Assembly: GCA_965261455.1 (NCBI GenBank)
Contig: OZ253453.1
Coordinates: 310,001-374,000, forward strand
From: DAOUKH01 sp965261455
GTDB lineage: Bacteria > Chloroflexota > Dehalococcoidia > SHYB01
DNA: 64,000 nt
Reading direction: 5' to 3'
Notes under the pieces: model-generated
The model's input: the letters and a program-made list of their open reading frames with translations, nothing else
Told to the model about the DNA's origin: nothing
The model's database searches: none
Program-made: the position numbers and the translations under genes
In this document: in pieces, positions 39,811 to 48,374 of the stretch
Position numbering within the stretch: the stretch's first letter is position 1
How the letters are laid out: every line of letters begins with the position of its first letter

Positions 39811-42360
39811 ATGTCCGGCACCCCCGGTCGTCCCGGATCGGCCCTCGCGCCCTACCGCGTTATCGACATGTCGGAGGGCGGCTTCAACTGGTGCGGGAAG
39901 GCGCTGGCCGACCTCGGCGCGGACGTGATCAAGGTCGAGCCTCCCGGCGGCAGCCCCACGCGCCGCCGCGGCCCGTTCGTCAACGACGAACCCGCCCCGG
40001 AGAACAGCCTGTTCTGGTGGTCGTTTTGCAGCAACAAACGCGGCGTCGTCATCGATATCGAGTCCGAGGGAGGCCGTGAGCGGCTGCGGCGCCTGATCGA
40101 GGGGGCCGACGTGCTGGTCGAGTCGTTCCAGCCCGGCTATCTGGACGGTCTCGGCCTGGGCTACGAGGCGCTGTCGCGTGCTCATCCGGGCCTCGTCTAC
40201 ACGTCGATCACGCCCTACGGACAGATGGGACCCTACGCGCAGTACAAGGCGTCGGACCTGACCGCGTCGGCGATGGGCGGCCTGAGCTACCTTTGCGGGG
40301 ATCAGTCGAGGCCGCCGGTGCGCATCTCCGCCCCGCAATGCGAATTCCTCGCCGGCGCACAGGGAGCGGCGGGGACGATGACCGCGCTGTGGGAGCGCGC
40401 CCGCTCAGGTATGGGCCAGCGTGTCGACGTCTCCATGCAGGTCGCGGTGGCGTGGTCGTTGATGAACGCCAACGCCCACCCGGCGCTGGTGAATGAGAAC
40501 GTCTATCGCGGCGGGGCCGTTCGCGCCTACGGCAACCTCACCACGCGGTGGGTCTACTCCTGCAAGGACGGCACGCTGAGCGCCCTCGCGCTGGGCGGGA
40601 CGGTCTCGGCGGGCTCGATGCACGCGCTGGTGGCGTGGATGGACGAGGAAGGCTACGCGACGAAAGAGATGGTGGAGCGCGACTGGGCGATGCAGGACTT
40701 GCAGCAGTTGATCATGGCGGGGCCCGACGATCCCGCGGTGGTGGAGTTCCTGGACGTGCAGGAGCGCGTACAGAGGTTCTTCTCCACAAAGACGAAGCAG
40801 GAGCTCTTCGACCGCGCGATCAGGGACTCGATCATGCTGGCGCCGTGCCAGACGGTGCAGGACATCCGGGAGAGCCCGCAGCTCGCGGCGCGGGAGTACT
40901 GGCACTCGATGGCGCCGACGGCGGGCCGCGACGCGCTCGACTTTCCCGGCCCCTATATCAAGCTGAGTGAGACGCCGATTGAGGTCGCGCGCCGCGCGCC
41001 GTCGGTCGGTGAGCACGACGACGAGGTCTTCGGCGCGGTGGACGATGGACGCAAGGCCAACGGGGGCGCGGAGACGCCCGTCGGCAGGTCCAAGGCGAAC
41101 GGGGATGCGGCGCTGCCCTTCGCGGGGCTGCGCGTCCTCGACATGTCGTGGGTTGGCGTCGGCCCGATCACGATGAAGTACCTCGCCGACCACGGGGCCG
41201 AGGTCATCCGCGTCGAGTCGGTCAGCCGTCCCGATCCGGCCCGCAGCGTACCCCCGTATAAGGACGGCAAGCCGGGTTTCAACCGAAGCCAGTTCCCCGC
41301 CAACTTCAACACCGGTAAGTACGGCCTCGGCCTCAACATGACGAAGCCGGAGGCGCGCGAGCTCATCAAGCGGATCATCACGACGTGGCGGCCCGACGTG
41401 CTCGCCGAAAGCTTCACGCCCAGGGCGATGCGGGGCTGGGGGCTGGACTACGCCAACGTCCGCAAGCTCAAGGACGACATCATCTACTACAGCACGTGCC
41501 AGCAGGGGCAGACGGGGCCGCACGCCTCGTACGGCGGCTACGGCAACCTGGCCGCCGCGCTGGCGGGCTTCTATCACGTCACCGGCTGGCCCGACCTCGA
41601 GCCCGCCGGTGTCTACGGCGCCTATACCGATTTCGTGAACCCGCCGAACGGCGTCGCGGCGGTGATCGCGGCCCTCGACCACCGGCGTCGCACCGGTCAA
41701 GGCCAGCACCTCGATCTCTCCCAGTACGAGTGCGCCGTCCACTACCTCGCCCCCGTCCTCCTCGACTACCAACTGACCGGCCGGGTGGCGGACCGCGACG
41801 GCAACCGCGATCCGCAGTACGCGCCGCACAACGTCTATGCCTGCGCTCCCGAGCCGGAGGACCGCCTGAACCCGCAAGGCGAGTCGTGGTGCGCCGTCGC
41901 GGTTACCAACGACGAGGAGTGGACCGGCCTACGCCGCGCCGTGGGCTCCCCGGCGTGGGCCTCCGACGAGCGCTTCGACTCGATGGCGGGGCGCAAGGCG
42001 CACGAGGCGGAGCTCGACCGCGAGATCGGCGCGTGGACGGCGGGGCTAACCCAGTACGACGTGATGAAGCGCCTTCAGGCCGAAGGCGTGCCGGCGGGCG
42101 TGGTGCAAAAGGCGTCCGATCTCTGGGACGACCCGCAGCTCAAGGAGCAGGGTCACTTTACCTGGCTCGAACATAACGAGTGCGGCCCGATGCCCTACGA
42201 CGGCGTCCAATTCAGTCTGTCGCGGACGCCGGGGCGGCTGGCGTGGGCGGCGCCGACGGTGGGCCAGCACAACGAGCACGTCCTGCGCGAGATGATCGGC
42301 CTCTCGGAGGACGACGTCGGCGAGCTTATTGCTTCCGAGGTGCTGGAGACGTCCTGGTAG
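39811..42360 (+). CDS. Double CaiB/BaiF (family III) CoA-transferase, fused tandem domains
   Basis: The 849-residue protein is twice the normal length. Domain 1 (about 13-425) opens APYRVIDMSEGGFNWCGK and has ADVIKVEPPGG; domain 2 (about 440-849) opens LRVLDMSWVGVGPITMK and has AEVIRVESVSRPD. The family's active Asp is present in domain 1 as Asp149 (YKASDLTASAMGG) but aligns with Gly578 in domain 2 (GGYGNLAAALAG). A Gly/Lys/Asn linker joins the two. ATG 39811 has GGAGG at 6 bases. Such enzymes move CoA between organic acids or racemise acyl-CoAs. Domain 2 is probably structural or substrate-positioning. Confidence 0.9.
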   Translation: MSGTPGRPGSALAPYRVIDMSEGGFNWCGKALADLGADVIKVEPPGGSPTRRRGPFVNDEPAPENSLFWWSFCSNKRGVVIDIESEGGRERLRRLIEGADVLVESFQPGYLDGLGLGYEALSRAHPGLVYTSITPYGQMGPYAQYKASDLTASAMGGLSYLCGDQSRPPVRISAPQCEFLAGAQGAAGTMTALWERARSGMGQRVDVSMQVAVAWSLMNANAHPALVNENVYRGGAVRAYGNLTTRWVYSCKDGTLSALALGGTVSAGSMHALVAWMDEEGYATKEMVERDWAMQDLQQLIMAGPDDPAVVEFLDVQERVQRFFSTKTKQELFDRAIRDSIMLAPCQTVQDIRESPQLAAREYWHSMAPTAGRDALDFPGPYIKLSETPIEVARRAPSVGEHDDEVFGAVDDGRKANGGAETPVGRSKANGDAALPFAGLRVLDMSWVGVGPITMKYLADHGAEVIRVESVSRPDPARSVPPYKDGKPGFNRSQFPANFNTGKYGLGLNMTKPEARELIKRIITTWRPDVLAESFTPRAMRGWGLDYANVRKLKDDIIYYSTCQQGQTGPHASYGGYGNLAAALAGFYHVTGWPDLEPAGVYGAYTDFVNPPNGVAAVIAALDHRRRTGQGQHLDLSQYECAVHYLAPVLLDYQLTGRVADRDGNRDPQYAPHNVYACAPEPEDRLNPQGESWCAVAVTNDEEWTGLRRAVGSPAWASDERFDSMAGRKAHEAELDREIGAWTAGLTQYDVMKRLQAEGVPAGVVQKASDLWDDPQLKEQGHFTWLEHNECGPMPYDGVQFSLSRTPGRLAWAAPTVGQHNEHVLREMIGLSEDDVGELIASEVLETSW

Positions 42361-43117
42361 GAGGCCGTACGCGGCGCAGAGCTGCGGCGCGCCGCCACGC
42401 GCCGACTCCGAACAGCGCGGCGGCGAGCGCCAATGCGAGGTCGCCGTACTCCGACCCGTCGGCGCGGTAGGGGAGCGCGAGGAGCACGGGGCGCAGCGCG
42501 TCGCTGGTCCACAGCAGGGTGATCGCCAGCAGGGGCACGGTTATCGCGGCGGGCAGGATGAAGTCGGCGGTGGTGACGCGGCCCCCGAGGTGCAGGACGG
42601 CTCGCGCCAAGGCCCCCGCGATGGCCGCGATGGACATCCAGGCCACGGCGGTATAGACCGCCGCCTCCAGCCAGGCGATATTGTGCAACGTCGTCTCGCC
42701 CTGACGGTTGACGTCGGAGATCGCCCCGGGCGTGTCCCAGCCGAAGATGCGCTGGCCCCAGGAAATCTCTTCGAGCGCGCCGATGGTGAAGGCGACGGCG
42801 ACGATGAAGTGGAACGCGCCCAGGTTCCGGTGCCCCATGCGCCGCAGCAGCCGCCCCGCGAGCACGCAGGCCGCTCCGCCCGCCGCCAGCGCGGCCGCGG
42901 TGGCGTACTCGACGACCCCGTCCTCCTTTGCGAACCAGGCCGTCTCCTCCCACCGCCACATCGCCCAGTACAGCACGGCGAGAGCAACCAGCATCCCCGC
43001 CACCCCCACCCAGAACCGGCGCCCGAACCGGTCCGCAGGCAGCGGCGTAGCCGGAAAGCCGGGAAGGCCGTGTCCGGCTATCGGGCCGGCGTCGTCCATG
43101 TGCGGGGTCGTGGACAT
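42326..43117 (-). CDS. Polytopic membrane protein with EEISWGQR motif
   Basis: The 263-residue protein has about seven hydrophobic segments, the first being WVGVAGMLVALAVLYWAMW. Between helices lies GALEEISWGQRIFGWDTP, a conserved-looking motif I have seen in uncharacterised membrane proteins, with acidic and aromatic residues placed for an active site or ion path. No enzyme function is assigned. ATG 43117 is favoured by a promoter at 43127-43156 that would give an almost leaderless message. The 3' end overlaps the convergent CoA-transferase gene by 35 bases. Confidence 0.7.
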   Translation of the reverse strand: MSTTPHMDDAGPIAGHGLPGFPATPLPADRFGRRFWVGVAGMLVALAVLYWAMWRWEETAWFAKEDGVVEYATAAALAAGGAACVLAGRLLRRMGHRNLGAFHFIVAVAFTIGALEEISWGQRIFGWDTPGAISDVNRQGETTLHNIAWLEAAVYTAVAWMSIAAIAGALARAVLHLGGRVTTADFILPAAITVPLLAITLLWTSDALRPVLLALPYRADGSEYGDLALALAAALFGVGAWRRAAALRRVRPPTRTSPAPRKQ

Positions 43118-43126
43118 AACGCCGCG

Positions 43127-43156
43127 ATGGTAGGGACGAACGGGGGAGCGGGTCAA
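43127..43156 (-). promoter_or_regulatory. Promoter of the EEISWGQR membrane protein gene
   Basis: On the minus strand TTGACC (43156-43151) and TACCAT (43132-43127) are 18 bases apart. The transcription start would be 2-3 bases before ATG 43117. Confidence 0.5.
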
Positions 43157-43210
43157 GCGGCACCCTCCAGCCTTGCGCCCCCGCTGCCGCTCGCGTAGCC
43201 TACGCGGGCT

Positions 43211-44041
43211 ATGCCTACCTCACTTGGGTTGCTTCGAGAACAGAGCGTCGCACAACTGACGGCGTTGGTCCCGTTCGTGGAGGGGCTGAGCCCCGCGGAC
43301 TGGCGGACGCCGAGCGCGTGCGACGGCTGGGAGGTCGGGGAGGTCGTGGCGCACCTGGCCAGCGGGACGGAGATGTGGGCCGATCTCATCCCAGCGATGG
43401 TGCGCGGCGAGGGAGTGGCGGGCGCCGATTGGAGCCTCCCCAACCCGTCGCGGCACGACCAGGTGCGCGCCGACTCCGTCGAGCGCCGCAAGACCGTCGG
43501 CGACGAGGGCCTTGCGCGCGAGCTTGCCGCCAACGCGGCGCGGCTCATCGAGGAGTTGTCATCTTTGGCGGACGAGGACGCCGACAAGAGTTCCCCCGGC
43601 GCGTGGGGCGGACAGGGCAACGTTAGGACCACCGCGGGCACGATCGTGGGCGAGGTGATCTTTCACCGCTGGGACATGGAGTCGCGGGTGCGCCCCGACG
43701 CGCATCTGCCGGTGGAGGCGTTCCCCGCGAGCATGGGCTACGTGGCGGGCTGGCGCGGCTTTGGATTCCAGAAGCGCGCACTGCCCGCGCCGATTCACTA
43801 CCGCTGGCGGCTCAGCGCGCCGCCCTCGACGTGGGACGTGCTGGTGAAGGGCGACTCGTTCGAGCATCTGCGCGGCGCCGACCGCGAGCCCGACGTGGTG
43901 TTCGAGGCCGACACCGAGGCGTACATCCTCGCGGGGGTGAACCGCATGGACCTTGCGGAGGCGGTGAAGTCGGGGCGGGTGAAGGCATCGGGCCCGGCCG
44001 AGGCGGTCGCGGCGTACCAGGGCTTCTTCGCCAGCATGTAG
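43211..44041 (+). CDS. DinB-like/maleylpyruvate isomerase family protein
   Basis: The 276-residue protein has the N-terminal four-helix fold signature SPADWRTPSACDGWEVGEVV with AHLAS, where the His is the first metal ligand, and later EVIFHRWDMESR with the second His. The C-terminal 90 residues (HYRWRLSAPPSTWDVLVKG and EADTEAYILAGVNRMDL) resemble the SCP2-like domain often attached to this family. These proteins are metal- and often thiol-dependent isomerases or transferases. The substrate is unknown. Confidence 0.8.
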   Translation: MPTSLGLLREQSVAQLTALVPFVEGLSPADWRTPSACDGWEVGEVVAHLASGTEMWADLIPAMVRGEGVAGADWSLPNPSRHDQVRADSVERRKTVGDEGLARELAANAARLIEELSSLADEDADKSSPGAWGGQGNVRTTAGTIVGEVIFHRWDMESRVRPDAHLPVEAFPASMGYVAGWRGFGFQKRALPAPIHYRWRLSAPPSTWDVLVKGDSFEHLRGADREPDVVFEADTEAYILAGVNRMDLAEAVKSGRVKASGPAEAVAAYQGFFASM

Positions 44042-44054
44042 GGCGCGGCGCCGC

Positions 44055-44492
44055 TTAGGATTCGGCGAGCCGCTTCATCTCGGCCATTCCTTTGTCGAAC
44101 TCTTTGCGGAAGTTGCCCGCGATGAGCGGCTCGATGAGTCGTCCCGGGCCCTTCATCCGTAGGCGGGGCGTCACGGTTACGGTTGTCTCGCCGCCGCGGC
44201 CTTCGAAGGTGTAGGCGCTGGAGAAGAACGCTTCCTTGGACTCGGCCTCGAAGGCCATCAGCCGGCTCTCCTCGAACGCCGTAATCTCGAACTCGTAGGC
44301 CGCCTCACGGCCTCCGTCGCGGCGCACCTCGACGCCGGTCGACCCCACGTCGAGCGGCTCGCCGGAGGTCTTGCTCGTGCTCACGCATGCTGCGTCCCAC
44401 TGGGGGTGGTTTTCGACGTAGTCCCGGGCAATGTAGTCGAACACCTGCTCGACGGGCTTGCTGATGGTGACGGTGGACGTGTGCGACGGCAT
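44055..44492 (-). CDS. SRPBCC (START-like) family protein
   Basis: The 145-residue protein opens SHTSTVTISKPVEQVFDYIA, the first strand and helix of the START/Bet-v1-like fold. Strands such as AAYEFEITAFEESRLMAFEA and GETTVTVTPRLRM and a C-terminal helix (NFRKEFDKGMAEMKRL) complete it. It should bind a hydrophobic ligand in a central cavity; the ligand is unknown. ATG 44492 has AGGAG at 6 bases. It follows the crotonase gene on the same strand after 79 bases that contain a small hairpin. Confidence 0.88.
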   Translation of the reverse strand: MPSHTSTVTISKPVEQVFDYIARDYVENHPQWDAACVSTSKTSGEPLDVGSTGVEVRRDGGREAAYEFEITAFEESRLMAFEAESKEAFFSSAYTFEGRGGETTVTVTPRLRMKGPGRLIEPLIAGNFRKEFDKGMAEMKRLAES

Positions 44493-44571
44493 CGTTGCTC
44501 CTTGGAAAAGATCTCTTGTAGCCCACTCCAGCCCTCTCCTGAAGGGAGAGAGGGGGCTAAGACTTGCATCG

Positions 44572-45396
44572 CTATTCCGGCTTGGGCGGCTGTTGGACGG
44601 CGTCCCAGTCCGGCTCGCGCTTCTCGATGAAGGCCTGGACGCCCTCGGCGGCCTCGCCGCTGTACTGGTCGTGCATCTCGGCGATGTACCAGGCCTGGTT
44701 GACGCCGCCGCTGAGGCCGAGGTCGAGACATTGCCACACGCCCTTGACCAAGGCTTGGCTGGCGCGGGGCGCGTTCCGGCTCACGATGTCGGCGATCTCG
44801 ACGGCGCGTTCGAGGAGTTGGGCCTGGGGAACGACTTCCGTCACCAGCCCCACGTCGAGGGCCTTGGCGGCGTCGGTGCGCTCGTGGCTACCCATGAGGC
44901 CGAGGCGCATGAGGTAGGAGTAGGGGATGTTGCGGTAGGCGAAGAGCACTTGGGCGACGACGGGCGCCAGACCGTTGCTGCTGTGGGGGTCGACGAAGGT
45001 GGCGTTGTCGGAGCAGATGATGATGTCGCCGTAGGCGACGAAATAGAAGCCGGCGGCCGCGCAAACCCCGTTCACCGCGACGATGGTGGGCTTGAAACAG
45101 TCGTTTTGTTTCGGTGTCAGTAGACTGGCGGGGCGCGGCCCGGCCCGCCGGATGGGGCTCGTCTCGGTGGCGTCGCGGCGACGCTCGGCGCGGATGTCCA
45201 TGCCGGCGGAGAAGGCGCGGTCGCCGGCCCCGGTGATGACGATGGCGCGGACGTCGTGGTCGTAGCGGATCTCGCGCCAGAGGTCGATCAGCGCCTCCTC
45301 CATGTCGAGGTTGATTGCGTTGAGGAGGTCGGGCCGGTTGAGGGTGACGATGGCCTTATGGCCGTCCTTCTGGTAGCGCAGGGTCTGATAGGTCAT
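44572..45396 (-). CDS. Crotonase superfamily protein (enoyl-CoA hydratase/isomerase-like)
   Basis: The 274-residue protein has VTLNRPDLLNAINLDM, the first oxyanion segment TGAGDRAFSAGMDI and the second block NGVCAAAGFYFVAYGD. The catalytic glutamates of classical hydratases (E144, E164) align with Tyr118 and His138, so it is not a standard hydratase. It still has the CoA-binding fold and a C-terminal helix ending EKREPDWDA. The reaction is unknown. ATG 45396 follows AGGAG at 6 bases. A TTGACA about 55 bases upstream (45449-45454) is a possible -35. Confidence 0.85.
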   Translation of the reverse strand: MTYQTLRYQKDGHKAIVTLNRPDLLNAINLDMEEALIDLWREIRYDHDVRAIVITGAGDRAFSAGMDIRAERRRDATETSPIRRAGPRPASLLTPKQNDCFKPTIVAVNGVCAAAGFYFVAYGDIIICSDNATFVDPHSSNGLAPVVAQVLFAYRNIPYSYLMRLGLMGSHERTDAAKALDVGLVTEVVPQAQLLERAVEIADIVSRNAPRASQALVKGVWQCLDLGLSGGVNQAWYIAEMHDQYSGEAAEGVQAFIEKREPDWDAVQQPPKPE

Positions 45397-45622
45397 CCGC
45401 TGCTCCTTACGGGGTCGCCCAGGCTAGAGTGGCGGGGGCCTCTTTCGGTGTCAAGCGGCGCGTGGCGGGCGATGGGTCGCAGGGCATCGACGGATGCCAA
45501 TTTTGCCAATTCCGCCTCTCGTCTGGGAGGCGGTAGGGGTTGGGTTAGGGGGCGCCGGGGATACGGTTCAGGGCGCCCTAAGGTGCGGTTTCGGCCAGTT
45601 TGAAGCGGTTTTCGGCCGGGGG

Positions 45623-46333
45623 CTAGCTCCAGAGTTCGTAGTGGACGTTGGAGGGGGGCGCGCCGAGGGCCGACGCGGCCTCGGCGGCGGCGGTGACGAA
45701 CGGCGCGGGGCCGCAGACGTAGTAGCGCGTCTGGGGGCCGAGGCCGAGGCGGCGCAGCGTGTCGCGGCCGATGCGACCGCGGGGGCCGCTCCAGCCGGCG
45801 GCGGGGCGGGTGATGGTGTAGTGGACCGCGATGCGTGGGTTGCTCGCCGCGATGCGGTCGATGTCGGCGCGGAAGGCGAGCTCGTCCGGGCTCGACGCGC
45901 TGTAGAGCAGGGTGAGCTCCGGCGAGCGGGGCGCTTCGTCGGCGGCGCGGAGCATGCTCATCAGCGGGGTGATCCCGATGCCGCCGGCGATGAGTGCGAC
46001 GGCGGGGCCGCCCTCGGGCTCGCGGCTGGGGTCGTAGGAGAAGTCGCCGTAGCCGCCGTCGATGGGCAGGGTGTCGCCGGCGCGGGCCAGGCTGTGGATG
46101 TAGTCGGTGACCGGGTTGCCGCCGACGCGCTTCACCGCGATCTCGATGGTGGAGGTGTCGCGGGGGGACGACGTCATCGAGTAGCCCGCCACCGGCGCGT
46201 CCGGGCCGGGGTGGAGGTAGCAGTCGATCCACTGACCGGGAAGGAAGTCGAAGGGGCGGCCGCCGAGGTCGAAGACGAGGCGCTTAACGGTGGGGGTCTC
46301 GTCGCGGATGGAGGCGATGACGGCGGGGATCAC
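45623..46333 (-). CDS. Ferredoxin-NADP reductase-like FAD oxidoreductase
   Basis: The 236-residue protein has a flavin-binding domain with VAGYSMTSSPRDTSTIEIAV, where YS contacts FAD, and an NAD(P) domain with ALIAGGIGITPLMSML and TRYYVCGPAPFV. There is no ferredoxin domain, so electrons must pass to a separate partner. The ending HYELW is the usual terminus. The start is GTG 46333. It follows the pentapeptide protein gene by 45 bp; I see no clear partner among the neighbours. Confidence 0.88.
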   Translation of the reverse strand: MIPAVIASIRDETPTVKRLVFDLGGRPFDFLPGQWIDCYLHPGPDAPVAGYSMTSSPRDTSTIEIAVKRVGGNPVTDYIHSLARAGDTLPIDGGYGDFSYDPSREPEGGPAVALIAGGIGITPLMSMLRAADEAPRSPELTLLYSASSPDELAFRADIDRIAASNPRIAVHYTITRPAAGWSGPRGRIGRDTLRRLGLGPQTRYYVCGPAPFVTAAAEAASALGAPPSNVHYELWS

Positions 46334-46378
46334 GTCGAGGTCACCGGGCGGGCGAAAGGCGCTGCTCGTAACATTCCC

Positions 46379-47374
46379 CTAGGCTGGAAGTGACTTGCCG
46401 CGCCAGACCAACGGCTCGCCGGTCTCAGCGTCGACGACGCCGTCAAGTTTAGGCGGCTGGTTCTCATTCGCGCATGCTTTATCGAGTTGGGACTGGGTGA
46501 GCCCAATCGCCGGATTCTGACCGCAACCGGACAAATCCGCACAGGAAAGACCTGCGTCTTTGAGACACGCGCCTTCAAGATTCGCGCCGCCCAGCTTCGC
46601 CCGATTAAACATTGCGTCCGGGAACTTGACGCCGGATAGATTCGCCTTTGTGAAGTCCGCATCGTACAAGCGTGCGTGATGCATATGCGCGCCGGACATA
46701 TCCGCGCCGGGGAGCTCAGCGTGGCTAAAATCCGCGTCACGCAGAGACGCACCGGACAGTTTCGCGTCGTAGAGACGCAATCTAGAAAAATCGGCAGTGT
46801 CCAGGTTCAGTCGGAAGCTATTCGCTGCTTTTTCCCAGGCAAGTCCCGCTTCGCTCCGTCCACTTATGGCCCTCAGGACAGCTCGGACGTCTTCTCGCCC
46901 TTGCCTTGGCGGGGCCTCTGGGAATGGCTCAGGCGGACGTCTCGCGAAGACGCAGAACATCTGCATGATCTCAACGTGGTACTGCTCAGGATGTTCTCCG
47001 GCAAGGCGCTGTAGCGCGTAGATGCCGCCCAGACGGACTGAGAGAACAGCGTTGCCGAGCATCTCGGCACCCTTCTGGTAACGCTCGTTCAACAAACCCC
47101 GTTGTGCTGTGTCGGCCTGGCGTTCCGCGACTCTGCTGCGCCACACAGCGAGCAGGATCGCAATGACGCCGCCGATGACGAGGCCGAGGTTGCGAACAGT
47201 CGCGCTCAGGGATTCTTGGTCGGCACGTAAGTCGTTCCAAAACCACCACGAGAGCAGGATGCCCGCCGCCAGTGCGAGGACTACGCCGACCATCCACCGG
47301 AGACCATCCCATCCGGTGAAGCGCCGCCGGAGGCTCCGAGCGGCGGCGGTGAGCTTGTCGGTGACCGGCGGCAT
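46379..47374 (-). CDS. Pentapeptide repeat membrane protein
   Basis: The 331-residue protein has two N-terminal membrane helices (WMVGVVLALAAGILLSWWFW and VRNLGLVIGGVIAILLAVW). A linker with RYQKGAEMLGNAVLSVRLGG and IYALQRLAGEHPEQYHVEIM follows; it is common in such membrane pentapeptide proteins. Then come about 90 residues of A(D/N)Lxx repeats (ADFSRLRLYDAKLSGASLRD and on). The repeats form a right-handed beta helix in the cytoplasm. Its function is not known. Confidence 0.85.
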   Translation of the reverse strand: MPPVTDKLTAAARSLRRRFTGWDGLRWMVGVVLALAAGILLSWWFWNDLRADQESLSATVRNLGLVIGGVIAILLAVWRSRVAERQADTAQRGLLNERYQKGAEMLGNAVLSVRLGGIYALQRLAGEHPEQYHVEIMQMFCVFARRPPEPFPEAPPRQGREDVRAVLRAISGRSEAGLAWEKAANSFRLNLDTADFSRLRLYDAKLSGASLRDADFSHAELPGADMSGAHMHHARLYDADFTKANLSGVKFPDAMFNRAKLGGANLEGACLKDAGLSCADLSGCGQNPAIGLTQSQLDKACANENQPPKLDGVVDAETGEPLVWRGKSLPA

Positions 47375-47392
47375 GGTCTCTACGATACACCA

Positions 47393-47515
47393 CCCGCCCG
47401 CGCGCCTGGCGGCGCGTGCCCTCTCTCAGTCTCTCCCAGGGGGAGAGAGGTTTGGGGTGGCTCCCTGACGGAGAGAGGCTGGAGGGAGCGGGCGGAAAGT
47501 GGGGCGTGGGGCGGG
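47393..47515. repeat. Intergenic hairpin repeat copy
   Basis: The copy has GGCGCGTGCCCTCTCTCAGT followed by the hairpin CTCCCAGGGGGAG and a CTCCCTGACGGAGAG hairpin, between the pentapeptide and SDR genes. It is a divergent member of the family. Confidence 0.7.
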
Positions 47516-47521
47516 CCGGGG

Positions 47522-48271
47522 CTAGAGGAGGCTCCAGCCGCCGTCGACGGTGAGGATCTCGCCGGTGACGTAGGCGGCGTCGTCGGAGGCGAGGAAGGCG
47601 GCGACGCTGGCCGCTTCCTCGGGCTCACCAACGCGGCCGAGCGGCACGTGGGCGACGTACTCGTCGTGGAACTTCGGGTTGTCCCACAGGCTGCGCACGC
47701 GGCCGGTGCGGGTGAGGCCGAGGCACATCGCGTTGGCGCGGACGCCCTTCGGGCCGTAGGCGCCGGCCAGGGAGCGGGTGAGGCCGGTGACGCCGGCCTT
47801 GGCGGAGGCGTACCAGGCGACGGGCATCCCCATCTTGGTGCCGGCGATGGAGCAGACGTTGACGATTGCGCCGTGGCCGCTCGCGATCAGGTGGGGCATC
47901 GCGGTCTCGCTCATCCGGTAGACGGACGAGAGCGATTGCTCGATGCCAAGGTCCCAGATCTCGTGCTTGGTCCCCTGGTTGTAGCGGGAGGGGAGGCCGG
48001 CGTTGTTGACCAGGATGCCGAGGCCGCCGAAGCCATCGACCGCGGCGGCGACCATGCGCTCGCAGTCCGCGAGGCCGGCGGCGTCGCCCTCGACGGCCTT
48101 CGCCTCCCCGCCAAGCTCCACGATCTGCTCGACGACGGCGTGGGCCCCGTCAAGGTCGATGTCGCCGATGACCACCTTGGCGCCCTCGGAGGCGAACCGG
48201 AGGGACGTCGCCCGCCCCACGCCGGCGCCGCCGCCGGTGACGAGGGCCACTCTGCCTTCGAGTCTACGCAT
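47522..48271 (-). CDS. Short-chain dehydrogenase/reductase (SDR)
   Basis: The 249-residue protein is a classical SDR: cofactor loop VTGGGAGVGRATSLRF, VNNAGLPSRY, the catalytic Ser in NVCSIAGTKMG and YxxxK in WYASAKAGVTGL, and the C-terminal VTGEILTVDGGWSLL. Asp in IGDIDLDG suggests NAD. ATG 48271 has AAGGAG 10 bases upstream. A broken partial copy of this gene lies at 48948-49018, on the far side of the Uma2 gene. Confidence 0.93.
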   Translation of the reverse strand: MRRLEGRVALVTGGGAGVGRATSLRFASEGAKVVIGDIDLDGAHAVVEQIVELGGEAKAVEGDAAGLADCERMVAAAVDGFGGLGILVNNAGLPSRYNQGTKHEIWDLGIEQSLSSVYRMSETAMPHLIASGHGAIVNVCSIAGTKMGMPVAWYASAKAGVTGLTRSLAGAYGPKGVRANAMCLGLTRTGRVRSLWDNPKFHDEYVAHVPLGRVGEPEEAASVAAFLASDDAAYVTGEILTVDGGWSLL

Positions 48272-48330
48272 GGTGGGGCGTCTCCTTCGTCGTGTCACGA
48301 GCCCCCTCAGTCTCCCACAAAGGTGTCAGT

Positions 48331-48339
48331 TGCTACAAT
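48331..48339 (+). promoter_or_regulatory. Extended -10 (TGCTACAAT) of the Uma2 gene
   Basis: TG-C-TACAAT fits the extended -10 pattern and lies 35 bases before ATG 48375. Extended -10 promoters need little -35, and none is evident. Confidence 0.45.
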
Positions 48340-48374
48340 TGGCGCGGCATAGAGGCGCTTGCCGAGGGCATGGC

